Assembly (NCBI RefSeq): GCF_029227915.1
Contig: NC_079887.1
Location: 3,472,001-3,536,000 of the forward strand
Direction of reading: 5' to 3'
Source: Hydractinia symbiolongicarpus
Taxonomy: Eukaryota; Cnidaria; Hydrozoa; Anthoathecata; Hydractiniidae
DNA: 64,000 nt
Every line of letters starts with the position of its first letter. Within the stretch, counting starts at the first letter, position 1. This document shows positions 11,022 through 23,229 of this stretch, piece after piece. Below the pieces are notes generated by a model that made no database searches, was not told where the DNA came from, and worked only from the letters and a program-made list of their open reading frames with translations. Both the position numbers and the translations under genes were made by a program.

Positions 11022-13709
11022 CATGGGCTTTAGTAGTGAAATAATAATTTAAAAAATCGTTCGGCAAATGAGTTTACTCCCTGGGCACTTTCTTTATATA
11101 CATTCAACTATACGGGCCAAGCCCGGGATTTACGGGAAATCGCGGGTTTTCGATTGCCGGCAATTAAACTTCTTTTATTCAGCGTCTCATCAAAAATGAA
11201 AACACTTTTGAAAACTACAAGTCTCATGCGTTTTAGTGGTGAAAAAATAATTCAAAAAATTGTTCGGGAAATGAGTTTTCTCCCTGGGTACTTTCTTTGT
11301 ATACTTTTGACTATACGGGCCGAGTCAGGGATTTACGGGAAATCGCAGGTTTTCGTTTGCCGGCGATTCAACTCCTTTTATTTAGCGTCTCATCAAAAAT
11401 GAAAACATTTTTAAAAACTACAAGTCTCATGGGCTTTAGTGGTGAAATAATAATTTAAAAAATCGTTCTGGAAATGAGTTTACTCACAGGGTACTTTCTT
11501 TGTATACATTCGACTATACGGGACAAGCCCGGAATTTACGGCAAATCGCGAGTTTTCGTTTGCCGGCGATTAACCCTCTTTCATTAAGCGTCTCATTAAA
11601 AATGAAAACATTTTTGAAAACTACAAGTCTCATTCGTTCCAGTGGTGCAAAAATAATTTAAAAAATCGTTCGGGAAATCAGTTTACTCCCTGGGTACTTT
11701 CTTTATATACATTCAACTATACGGGCCAAGCCCGGAATTTACGGGAAATCGCGGGTTTTCGTTTGCCGGCAGTTAAACTTCTTTTATTCAGCGTCTCATC
11801 AAAAATGAAAACACTTTTGAAAACTACAAGTCTCATGCGTTTTAGTGGTGAAAAAACAATTCAAAAAATCGTTCGGAAAATGAGTTTTCTCCCTAGGTAC
11901 TTTCTTTGTATACTTTTGACTATACGGGCCAAGCCGGGGATTTACGGGAAATCGCGGGTTTTCGTTTGCCGGCGATTAAACTTCTTTTACTCAGCGTCTC
12001 ATCAAAAATGAAAACATTTTTAAATACAACAAGTCTCATGGGCTTTAGTAGTGAAATAATAATTTAAAAAATCGTTCGGCAAATGAGTTTACTCCCTGGG
12101 TACTTTCTTTATATACATTCAACTATACGGGCCAAGCCCGGGATTTACGGGAAATCGCGGGTTTTCGTTTGCCGGCAATTAAACTTCTTTTATTCAGCGT
12201 CTCATCAAAAATGAAAACACTTTTGAAAACTACAAGTCTGATGCGTTTTAGTGGTGAAAAAATAATTCAAAAAATCGTTCGGGAAATGAGTTTTCTCCCT
12301 GGGTACTTTCTTTGTATACTTTTGACTATACGGGCCAAGCCCGGGATTTACGGGAAATCGCGGGTTTTCGTTTGCCGGCGATTAAACTTCTTTTATTCAG
12401 CGTCTCATCAAAAATGAAAACATTTTTAAAAACAACAAGTCTCATGGGCTTTAGTAGTGAAACAATAATTTAAAAAATCGTTCGGCAAATGAGTTTACTT
12501 CCTGGGTACTTTCTTTGTATACTTTTGACTATACGGGCCGAGTCCGGGATTTACGGAAAATCGCAGGTTTTCGTTTGCCGGCGATTAAACTTCTTTTATT
12601 CAGCGTCTCATCAAAAATGAAAACATTTTTGAAAACTACAAATCTCATGCGTTTTAGTGGTGAAAAAATAATTTAAAAAATCGTTCGGGAAATGAGTTTA
12701 CTCCCTGGGTACTTTCTTTGTATACTTTTGACTATACGGGCCGAGTCCTGGGTTTACGGGAAATGGCGGGTTTTCGTTTGCCGGCGATTAAACTCCTTTT
12801 ATTCAGCGTCTCATCAAAAATGAAAACATTTTTAAAAACTACAAGTCTCATGGGCTTTAGTGGTGAAATAATAATTTAAAAAATCGTTCGGGTAATGAGT
12901 TTACTCCCTGGGTACTTTCTTTGTATACTTTTGACTATACGGGCCGAGCCGGGATTTACGGGAAATCGCAGGTTTTCGTTTGCCGGCGATTAAACTTCTT
13001 TTATTCAGCGTCTCATCAAAAATGAAAACATTTTTGAAAACTACAAGTCTCATGCGTTTTAGTGGTGAAAAGATAATTTAAAAAATCGTTCTGGAAATCA
13101 GTTTACTCCCTGAGTACTTTCCTTGTATACTTTTGACTATACGGGCCGAGTCCGGGATTTACGGGAAGTCGCGGGTTTTCGTTTGCCGGCGATTAAACTC
13201 CTTTTATTTAGCGTCTCATCAAAAATGAAAACATTTTTAAAAACTACAAGTCTCATGTGCTTTAGTGGTGAAATAATAATTTAAAAAATCGTTCTGGAAA
13301 TGAGTTTACTCACAGGGTACTTTCTTTGTATACATTCGACTATACGGACAAGCCCGGGATTTACGGGAAATCGCGAGTTTTCGTTTGCTGGCGATTAACC
13401 CTCTTTCATTAAGCGTCTCATTAAAAATGAAAACATTTTTGAAAACTACAAGTCTCATTCGTTCTAGTGGTGCAGAAATAATTTAAAAAATCGTTCGGGA
13501 AGTTAGTTTACTCCCTGGGTACTTTCTTTGTATACTTTTGACTATACGGGCCAAGCCCGGGATTTACGAGAAATCGCGGGTTTGCGTTTGCCGGCGATTA
13601 AACTTCTTTTATTCAGCGTCTCATCAAAAATGAAAACATTTTTAAAAACAACAAGTCTCATGGGCTTTAGTAGTGAAACAATAATTTAAAAAATCGTTCG
13701 GCAAATGAG
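11022..13709 (+). repeat. Right part of block A, up to the orientation switch
   Basis: About 13 monomers of mixed type. They include the gattaaccctc / ttcattaag / cattcgttc type at 11570 and 13393, which is the block A version of a type common in block B. There are 1-bp losses in ccgagccggg near 12947 and tatacggacaag near 13341. The final monomer is a gaaacaataattt type cut at caaatgag (monomer position 113), where the orientation flips. Confidence 0.75.
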
Positions 13710-13757
13710 AAAGTACTCAGGGAGTAAACTCATTTCCAGAACGATTTTTTAAATTAT
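13681..13757. other. Orientation switch 1 (+ to -)
   Basis: The + monomer runs through caaatgag at 13702-13709. The sequence then continues as minus-orientation monomer, aaagtactcaggg from 13710. The bases AG at 13708-13709 fit both partners, a 2-bp microhomology. In monomer coordinates the + side stops at 113 and the - side starts at 132-134. Around the switch the 16-bp arms 13681-13696 and 13742-13757 are perfect inverted repeats. No target-site duplication, transposon end or spacer of other DNA is present. Confidence 0.9.
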
Positions 13758-15055
13758 CTTTTCACCACTAAAACACATGAGACTTGTAGTTTTCAAATAT
13801 GTTTTCATTTTTGATGAGACGCTGAATAAAAGAAGTTTAATCGCCGGCAAACGAAAACCTGCGATTTCCCGTAAATCCCGGACTCGGCCCGTATAGTCAA
13901 AAGTGTACAAAGAAAGTACCCAGGGAGTAAACTCATTTTCCGAACGATTTCTTAAATTATTATTTCACCACTAAAGCCCATGAGACTTGTAGTTTTTAAA
14001 AATGTTTTCATTTTTGATGAGACGCTGAATAAAAGGAGTTTAATCGCCGGCAAACGAAAACCCGCCATTTCCCGTAAACCCAGGACTCGGCCGTATAGTC
14101 AAAAGTATACAAAGAAAGTACCCAGGGAGTAAACTCATTTCCCGAACGATTTTTTAAATTTTTTTTTCACCACTAAAACGCATGAGATTTGTAGTTTTCA
14201 AAAATGTTTTCATTTTTGATGAGACGCTGAATAAAAGAAGTTTAATCGCCGGCAAACGAAAACCTGCGATTTCCCGTAAATCCCGGACTCGGCCCGTATA
14301 GTCAAAAGTATACAAAGAAAGTACCCAGGGAGTAAACTCATTTCCCGAACGATTTTTTAAATTATTATTTCACTACTAAAGCCCATGAGACTTGTTGTTT
14401 TTAAAAATGTTGTCATTTTTGATGAGACGCTGAATAAAAGAAGTTTAATCGCCCTCAAACGAAAGCCCGCGATTTCCCGTAAATCCCGGGCTTGGCCCGT
14501 ATAGTTGAATGTATATAAAGAAAGTACCCAGGGAGTAAACTCATTTGCCGAACGATTTTTTAAATTATTATTTCACTACTAAAGCCCATGAGACTTGTTG
14601 TATTTAAAAATGTTTTCATTTTTGATGAGACGCTGAATAAAAGAAGTTTAATCGCCGGCAAACGAAAACCCGCCATTTCCCGTAAACCCAGGACTCGGCC
14701 CGTATAGTCAAAAGTATACAAAGAAAGTACCCAGGGAGTAAACTCATTTCCCGAACGATTTTTTAAATTATTTTTTCACCACTAAAACGCATGAGATTTG
14801 TAGTTTTCAAAAATGTTTTCATTTTTGATGAGACGCTGAATAAAAGAAGTTTAATCGCCGGCAAACGAAAACCTGCGATTTTCCGTAAATTCCGGACTCG
14901 GCCCGTATAGTCAAAAGTATACAAAGAAAGTACCCAGGAAGTAAACTCATTTGCCGAACGATTTTTTAAATTATTGTTTCACTACTAAAGCCCATGAGAC
15001 TTGTTGTTTTTAAAAATGTTTTCATTTTTGATGAGACGCTGAATAAAAGAAGTTT
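13710..15055 (-). repeat. Reverse-complement copy of 2643-3988
   Basis: Paired coordinates sum to 17698 along this stretch. It shares the one-G loss (14089-14097 with 3601-3609), the acttaag/cttaaat monomer, the run-of-A monomer, the gagggcg monomer and the gaaacaataattt variant (14980 with 2718). Monomer order is preserved over about 6.6 monomers. The agreement ends near 15056, where the next monomer type differs. The match is to a region 9.7 kb away rather than to sequence beside the switch. Confidence 0.85.
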
Positions 15056-18000
15056 AATTGCCGGCAAACGAAAACCCGCGATTTCCCGTAAATCCCGGGC
15101 TTGGCCCGTATAGTTGAATGTATATAAAGAAAGTACCCAGGGAGTAAACTCATTTGACGAACGATTTTTTAAATTATTATTTCACTACTAAAGCCCATTA
15201 GACTTGTTGTATTTAAAAATGTTTTCATTTTTGATGAGACGCTGAATAAAAGAAGTTTAATCGCCGGCAAACGAAAACCCGCGATTTCCCGTAAATCCCG
15301 GGCTTGGCCCGTATAGTCAAAAGTATACAAAGAAAGTACCTAGGGAGAAAACTCATTTCCCGAACGATTTTTTGAATTATTTTTTCACCACTAAAACGCA
15401 TGAGACTTGTAGTTTTCAAAAGTGTTTTCATTTTTGATGAGACGCTGAATAAAAGCAGTTTAATTGCCGGCAAACGAAAACCCGCGATTTCCCGTAAATC
15501 CCTGGCTTGGCCCGTATAGTTGAATGTATATAAAGAAAGTACCCAGGGAGTAAACTGATTTCCCGAACGATTTTTTAAATTATTTCTGCACCACTAGAAC
15601 GAATGAGACTTGTAGTTTTCAAAAATGTTTTCATTTTTAATGAGACGCTTAATGAAAGAGGGTTCATCGCCGGCAAACAAAAACTCGCGATTTCCCGTAA
15701 ATTCCGGGCTTGTCCCGTATAGTCGAATGTATACAAAGAAAGTACCCTGTGAGTAAACTCATTTCCAGAACGATTTTTTAAATTATTATTTCACCACTAA
15801 AGCCCATGAGACTTGTAGTTTTCAAAAATGTTTTCATTTTTGATGAGACGCTGAATAAAAGAAGTTTAATCGCCGGCACACGAAAACCTGCGATTTCCCG
15901 TAAATCCCTGACTCGGCCCGTATAGTCAAAAGTATACAAAGAAAGTACCCAGGGAGAAAACTCATTTCCCGAACGATTTTTTGAATTATTTTTTCACCAC
16001 TAAAACGCATGAGACTTGTAGTTTTCAAAAGTGTTTTCGTTTTTGATGAGACGCTGAATAAAAGAAGTTTAATTGCCGGCAAGCGAAAACCCGCGATTTC
16101 CCGTAAATCCCGGGCTTAGCCCGTATAGTTGAATGTATATAAAGAAAGTACCCAGGGAGTAAACTGATTTCCCGAACGATTTTTTAAATTATTTCTGCAC
16201 CACTAAAACGAATGAGACTTGTAGTTTTCAAAAATGTTTTCATTTTTAATGAGACGCTTAATGAAAGAGGGTTAATCGCTGGCAAACGAAAACTCGCGAT
16301 TTTCCGTAAATCCCGGGCTTGTCCCGTATAGTCGAATGTATACAAAGAAAGTACCCTGTGAGTAAACTCATTTCCAGAACGATTTTTTAAATTATTATTT
16401 CACCACTAAAGCCCATGAGACTTGTAGTTTTTAAAAATGTTTTCATTTTTGATGTGACGCTAAATAAAAGGAGTTTAATCGCCGGCAAACGAAAACCCGC
16501 GACTTCCCGTAAATCCCGGACTCGGCCCGTATAGTCAAAAGTATACAAGGAAAGTACTCAGGGAGTAAACTCATTTCCAGAACGATTTTTTAAATTATCT
16601 TTTCACCACTAAAACGCATGAGACTTGTAGTTTTCAAAAATGTTTTCATTTTTGATGAGACGCTGAATAAAAGAAGTTTAATCGCCGGCAAACGAAAACC
16701 TGCGATTTCCCGTAAATCCCGGACTCGGCCCGTATAGTCAAAAGTATACAAAGAAAGTACCCAGGGAGTAAACTCATTTCCCGAACGATTTTTTAAATTA
16801 TTTTTTCACCACTAAAACGCATGAGATTTGTAGTTTTCAAAAATGATTTCATTTTTGATGAGACGCTGAATAAAAGAAGTTTAATCGCCGGCACACGAAA
16901 ACCTGCGATTTTCCGTAAATCCCGGACTCGGCCCGTATAGTCAAAAGTATACAAAGAAAGTACCCAGGAAGTAAACTCATTTGCCGAACGATTTTTTAAA
17001 TTATTATTTCACTACTAAAGCCCATGAGACTTGTTGTTTTTAAAAATGTTTTCATTTTTGATGAGACGCTGAATAAAAGAAGTTTAATCGCCGGCAAACG
17101 AAAACCCGCGATTTCCCGTAAATCCCGGGCTTAGCCCGTATAGTCAAAAGTATACAAAGAAAGTACCCAGGGAGAAAACTCATTTCCCGAACGATTTTTT
17201 GAATTATTTTTTCACCACTAAAACCCATGAGACTTGTAGTTTTCAAAAGTGTTTTCATTTTTGATGAGACGCTGAATAAAAGAAGTTTAATTGCCGGCAA
17301 ACGAAAACCCGCGATTTCCCGTAAATCCCGGGCTTGGCCCGTATAGTTGAATGTATATAAAGAAAGTACCCAGGAAGTAAACTCATTTGCCGAACGATTT
17401 TTTAAATTATTATTTCACTACTAAAGCCCATGAGACTTGTTGTATTTAAAAATGTTTTCATTTTTGATGAGACGCTGAATAAAAGAAGTTTAATCGCCGG
17501 CAAACGAAAACCCGCGATTTCCCGTAAATCCCGGGCTTGGCCCGTATAGTCAAAAGTATACAAAGAAAGTACCTAGGGAGAAAACTCATTTCCCGAACGA
17601 TTTTTTGAATTATTTTTTCACCACTAAAACGCATGAGACTTGTAGTTTTCAAAAGTGTTTTCATTTTTGATGAGACGCTGAATAAAAGAAGTTTAATTGC
17701 CGGCAAACGAAAACCCGCGATTTCCCGTAAATCCCGGGCTTGGCCCGTATAGTTGAATGTATATAAAGAAAGTACCCAGGGAGTAAACTCATTTGCCGAA
17801 CGATTTTTTAAATTATTATTTCACTACTAAAGCCCATGAGACTTGTTGTATTTAAAAATGTTTTCATTTTTGATGAGACGCTGAATAAAAGAAGTTTAAT
17901 CGCCGGCAAACGAAAACCCGCGATTTCCCGTAAATCCCGGGCTTGGCTCGTATAGTCAAAAGTATACAAAGAAAGTACCTAGGGAGTAAACTCATTTCCC

Positions 18001-18885
18001 GAACGATTTTTTGAATTATTTCTGCACCACTAGAACGAATGAGACTTGTAGTTTTCAAAAATGTTTTCATTTTTAATGAGACGCTTAATGAAAGAGGGTT
18101 CATCGCCGGCAAACGAAAACTCGCGATTTCCCGTAAATTCCGGGCTTGTCCCGTATAGTCGAATGTATACAAAGAAAGTACCCTGTGAGTAAACTCATTT
18201 CCAGAACGATTTTTTAAATTATTATTTCACCACTAAAGCCCATGAGACTTGTAGTTTTTAAAATTGTTTTCATTTTTGATGAGACGCTAAATAAAAGGAG
18301 TTTAATCGCCGGCAAACGAAAACCTGCGATTTCCCGTAAATCCCTGACTCGGCCCGTATAGTCAAAAGTATACAAAGAAAGTACCCAGGGAGAAAACTCA
18401 TTTCCCGAACGATTTTTTGAATTATTTTTTCACCACTAAAACGCATGAGACTTGTAGTTTTCAAAAGTGTTTTCGTTTTTGATGAGACGCTGAATAAAAG
18501 AAGTTTAATTGCCGGCAAACGAAAACCCGCGATTTCCCGTAAATCCCGGGCTTGGCCCGTATAGTTGAATGTATATAAAGAAAGTACCCAGGGAGTAAAC
18601 TGATTTCCCGAACGATTTTTTAAATTATTTCTGCACCACTAGAACGAATGAGACTTGTAGTTTTCAAAAATGTTTTCATTTTTAATGAGACGCTTAATGA
18701 AAGAGGGTTAATCGCTGGCAAAGGAAAACTCGCGATTTTCCGTAAATCCCGGGCTTGTCCCGTATAGTCGAATGTATACAAAGAAAGTACCCTGTGAGTA
18801 AACTCATTTCCAGAACGATTTTTTAAATTATTATTTCACCACTAAAGCCCATGAGACTTGTAGTTTTTAAAAATGTTTTCATTTT

Positions 18886-18912
18886 TGATGTGACGCTAAA
18901 TAATCGCCGGCA
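18886..18912 (-). repeat. Monomer with 11-bp internal deletion
   Basis: The usual gctaaataaaaggagtttaa segment is shortened to gctaaataatcgcc. Eleven bases are missing between two copies of TAA, consistent with slippage or short-homology deletion. With the 52-bp loss near 19619 it accounts exactly for the 63-bp shortfall in HOR spacing (3997 instead of 4060). Confidence 0.85.
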
Positions 18913-19594
18913 AACGAAAACCCGCGACTTCCCGTAAATCCCGGACTCGGCCCGTATAGTCAAAAGTATACAAGGAAAGTACTCAGGGAGTAAACTCATT
19001 TCCAGAACGATTTTTTAAATTATCTTTTCACCACTAAAACGCATGAGACTTGTAGTTTTCAAAAATGTTTTCATTTTTGATGAGACGCTGAATAAAAGAA
19101 GTTTAATCGCCGGCAAACGAAAACCTGCGATTTCCCGTAAATCCCGGACTCGGCCCGTATAGTCAAAAGTATACAAAGAAAGTACCCAGGGAGTAAACTC
19201 ATTTCCCGAACGATTTTTTAAATTATTTTTTCACCACTAAAACGCATGAGATTTGTAGTTTTCAAAAATGTTTTCATTTTTGATGAGACGCTGAATAAAA
19301 GAAGTTTAATCGCCGGCACACGAAAACCTGCGATTTTCCGTAAATCCCGGACTCGGCCCGTATAGTCAAAAGTATACAAAGAAAGTACCCAGGAAGTAAA
19401 CTCATTTGCCGAACGATTTTTTAAATTATTTTTTCACCACTAAAACGCATGAGACTTGTAGTTTTCAAAAGTGTTTTCATTTTTGATGAGACGCTTATTA
19501 AAAGAAGTTTAATTGCCGGCAATCGAAAACCCGCGATTTCCCGTAAATCCCGGGCTTGGCCCGTATAGTTGAATGTATATAAAGAAAGTGCCCA

Positions 19595-19640
19595 GGGAGT
19601 AAACTCATTTGCCGAACCGAAATGTTTTCATTTTTGATGA
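19595..19640 (-). repeat. Monomer with 52-bp net deletion
   Basis: After catttgccgaac the array jumps to cg and then aaatgttttcat. The AT-rich tract and the cactactaaagcc segment of the monomer are missing, a net loss of 52 bp. The monomer phase is unchanged downstream except for the loss. This is the only large internal truncation I found in block B. The upstream monomer also carries an unusual gcttattaaaag variant near 19493. Confidence 0.85.
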
Positions 19641-22600
19641 GACGCTGAATAAAAGAAGTTTAATCGCCGGCAAACGAAAACCCGCGATTTCCCGTAAATC
19701 CCGGACTCGGCCCGTATAGTCAAAAGTATACAAAGAAAGTACCCAGGGAGAAAACTCATTTCCCGAACGATTTTTTGAATTATTTTTTCACCACTAAAAC
19801 GCATGAGACTTGTAGTTTTCAAAAGTGTTTTCATTTTTGATGAGACGCTGAATAAAAGAAGTTTAATTGCCGGCAAACGAAAACCCGCGATTTCCCGTAA
19901 ATCCCGGGCTTGGCCCGTATAGTTGAATGTATATAAAGAAAGTACCCAGGGAGTAAACTCATTTGCCGAACGATTTTTTAAATTATTATTTCACTACTAA
20001 AGCCCATGAGACTTGTTGTATTTAAAAATGTTTTCATTTTTGATGAGACGCTGAATAAAAGAAGTTTAATCGCCGGCAAACGAAAACCCGCGATTTCCCG
20101 TAAATCCCCGGCTTGGCCCGTATAGTCAAAAGTATACAAAGAAAGTACCTAGGGAGAAAACTCATTTTCCGAACGATTTTTTGAATTGTTTTTTCACCAC
20201 TAAAACGCATGAGACTTGTAGTTTTCAAAAGTGTTTTCATTTTTGATGAGACGCTGAATAAAAGAAGTTTAACTGCCGGCAAACGAAAACCCGCGATTTC
20301 CCGTAAATCCCGGGCTTGGCCCGTATAGTTGAATGTATATAAAGAAAGTACCCAGGAAGTAAACTGATTTCCCGAACGATTTTTTAAATTATTTTTGCAC
20401 CACTGGAACGAATGAGACTTGTAGTTTTCAAAAATGTTTTCATTTTTAATGAGACGCTTAATGAAAGAGGGTTAATCGCCGGCAAACGAAAACTCGCGAT
20501 TTGCCGTAAATTCCGGGCTTGTCCCGTATAGTCGAATGTATACAAAGAAAGTACCCTGTGAGTAAACTCATTTCCAGAACGATTTTTTAAATTATTATTT
20601 CACCACTAAAGCCCATGAGACTTGTAGTTTTTAAAAATGTTTTCATTTTTGATGAGACGCTAAATAAAAGGAGTTTAATCGCCGGCAAACGAAAACCTGC
20701 GATTTCCCGTAAATCCCGGACTCGGCCCGTATAGTCAAAAGTATACAAAGAAAGTACCCAGGGAGTAAACTCATTTCCCGAACGATTTTTTAAATTATTT
20801 TTTCACCACTAAAACGCATGAGATTTGTAGTTTTCAAAAATGTTTTCATTTTTGATGAGACGCTGAATAAAAGAAGTTTAATCGCCGGCACACGAAAACC
20901 TGCGATTTTCCGTAAATCCCGGACTCGGCCCGTATAGTCAAAAGTATACAAAGAAAGTACCCAGGAAGTAAACTCATTTGCCGAACGATTTTTTAAATTA
21001 TTATTTCACTACTAAAGCCCATGAGACTTGTTGTTTTTAAAAATGTTTTCATTTTTGATGAGACGCTGAATAAAAGAAGTTTAATCGCCGGCAAACGAAA
21101 ACCCGCGATTTCCCGTAAATCCCGGGCTTAGCCCGTATAGTCAAAAGTATACAAAGAAAGTACCCAGGGAGAAAACTCATTTCCCGAACGATTTTTTGAA
21201 TTATTTTTTCACCACTAAAACCCATGAGACTTGTAGTTTTCAAAAGTGTTTTCATTTTTGATGAGACGCTGAATAAAAGAAGTTTAATTGCCGGCAAACG
21301 AAAACCCGCGATTTCCCGTAAATCCCGGGCTTGGCCCGTATAGTTGAATGTATATAAAGAAAGTACCCAGGGAGTAAACTCATTTGCCGAACGATTTTTT
21401 AAATTATTATTTCACTACTAAAGCCCATGAGACTTGTTGTATTTAAAAATGTTTTCATTTTTGATGAGACGCTGAATAAAAGAAGTTTAATCGCCGGCAA
21501 ACGAAAACCCGCGATTTCCCGTAAATCCCGGGCTTGGCCCGTATAGTCAAAAGTATACAAAGAAAGTACCTAGGGAGAAAACTCATTTCCCGAACGATTT
21601 TTTGAATTATTTTTTCACCACTAAAACGCATGAGACTTGTAGTTTTTAAAAGTGTTTTCATTTTTGATGAGACGCTGAATAAAAGAAGTTTAATTGCCGG
21701 CAAACGAAAACCCGCGATTTCCCGTAAATCCCGGGCTTGGCCCGTATAGTTGAATGTATATAAAGAAAGTACCCAGGGAGTAAACTCATTTGCCGAACGA
21801 TTTTTTAAATTATTATTTCACTACTAAAGCCCATGAGACTTGTTGTATTTAAAAATGTTTTCATTTTTGATGAGACGCTGAATAAAAGAAGTTTAATCGC
21901 CGGCAAACGAAAACCCGCGATTTCCCGTAAATCCCGGGCTTGGCTCGTATAGTCAAAAGTATACAAAGAAAGTACCTAGGGAGTAAACTCATTTCCCGAA
22001 CGATTTTTTGAATTATTTCTGCACCACTAGAACGAATGAGACTTGTAGTTTTCAAAAATGTTTTCATTTTTAATGAGACGCTTAATGAAAGAGGGTTCAT
22101 CGCCGGCAAACGAAAACTCGCGATTTCCCGTAAATTCCGGGCTTGTCCCGTATAGTCGAATGTATACAAAGAAAGTACCCTGTGAGTAAACTCATTTCCA
22201 GAACGATTTTTTAAATTATTATTTCACCACTAAAGCCCATGAGACTTGTAGTTTTTAAAATTGTTTTCATTTTTGATGAGACGCTAAATAAAAGGAGTTT
22301 AATCGCCGGCAAACGAAAACCTGCGATTTCCCGTAAATCCCTGACTCGGCCCGTATAGTCAAAAGTATACAAAGAAAGTACCCAGGGAGAAAACTCATTT
22401 CCCGAACGATTTTTTGAGTTATTTTTTCACCACTAAAACGCATGAGACTTGTAGTTTTCAAAAGTGTTTTCGTTTTTGATGAGACGCTGAATAAAAGAAG
22501 TTTAATTGCCGGCAAACGAAAACCCGCGATTTCCCGTAAATCCCGGGCTTGGCCCGTATAGTTGAATGTATATAAAGAAAGTACCCAGGGAGTAAACTGA

Positions 22601-23229
22601 TTTCCCGAACGATTTTTTAAATTATTTCTGCACCACTAGAACGAATGAGACTTGTAGTTTTCAAAAATGTTTTCATTTTTAATGAGACGCTTAATGAAAG
22701 AGGGTTAATCGCTGGCAAACGAAAACTCGCGATTTTCCGTAAATCCCGGGCTTGCCCCGTATAGTCGAATGTATACAAAGAAAGTACCCTGTGAGTAAAC
22801 TCATTTCCAGAACGATTTTTTAAATTATTATTTCACCACTAAAGCCCATGAGACTTGTAGTTTTTAAAAATGTTTTCATTTTTGATGTGACGCTAAATAA
22901 AAGGAGTTTAATCGCCGGCAAACGAAAACCCGCGACTTCCCGTAAATCCCGGACTCGGCCCGTATAGTCAAAAGTATACAAGGAAAGTACTCAGGGAGTA
23001 AACTCATTTCCAGAACGATTTTTTAAATTATCTTTTCACCACTAAAACGCATGAGACTTGTAGTTTTCAAAAATGTTTTCATTTTTGATGAGACGCTGAA
23101 TAAAAGAAGTTTAATCGCCGGTAAACGAAAACCTGCGATTTCCCGTAAATCCCGGACTCGGCCCGTATAGTCAAAAGTATACAAAGAAAGTACCCAGGGA
23201 GTAAACTCATTTGCCGAACGATTTTTTAA

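Larger units (their letters stand above)
1..13709 (+). repeat. Satellite block A: 203-bp tandem array, + orientation
   Basis: About 67 head-to-tail copies of a 203-bp unit, seen from landmarks recurring every 203 bp: the attaaac start, the cagcgtctcat segment, the cgttcggg segment, the tatacggg segment and the gccggcg end. Monomers fall into types distinguished by shared substitutions, for example cacttttg against catttttg near position 41, gcgttttagtgg against gggctttagtag near 66, aattcaaa against aatttaaa near 87, and ccgagtcc against ccaagccc near 158. Type order recurs, so the array is organised in higher-order repeats. No unrelated sequence interrupts it. The left end lies outside the window. 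I do not recognise the family; the tandem structure itself is certain. Confidence 0.97.

Noticed and set aside
13681-13757. Hairpin at switch 1 as a transposon terminal inverted repeat or terminator
   Set aside because: The inverted arms are ordinary satellite sequence in opposite orientation. There is no transposase, target duplication or change of sequence class at the join.
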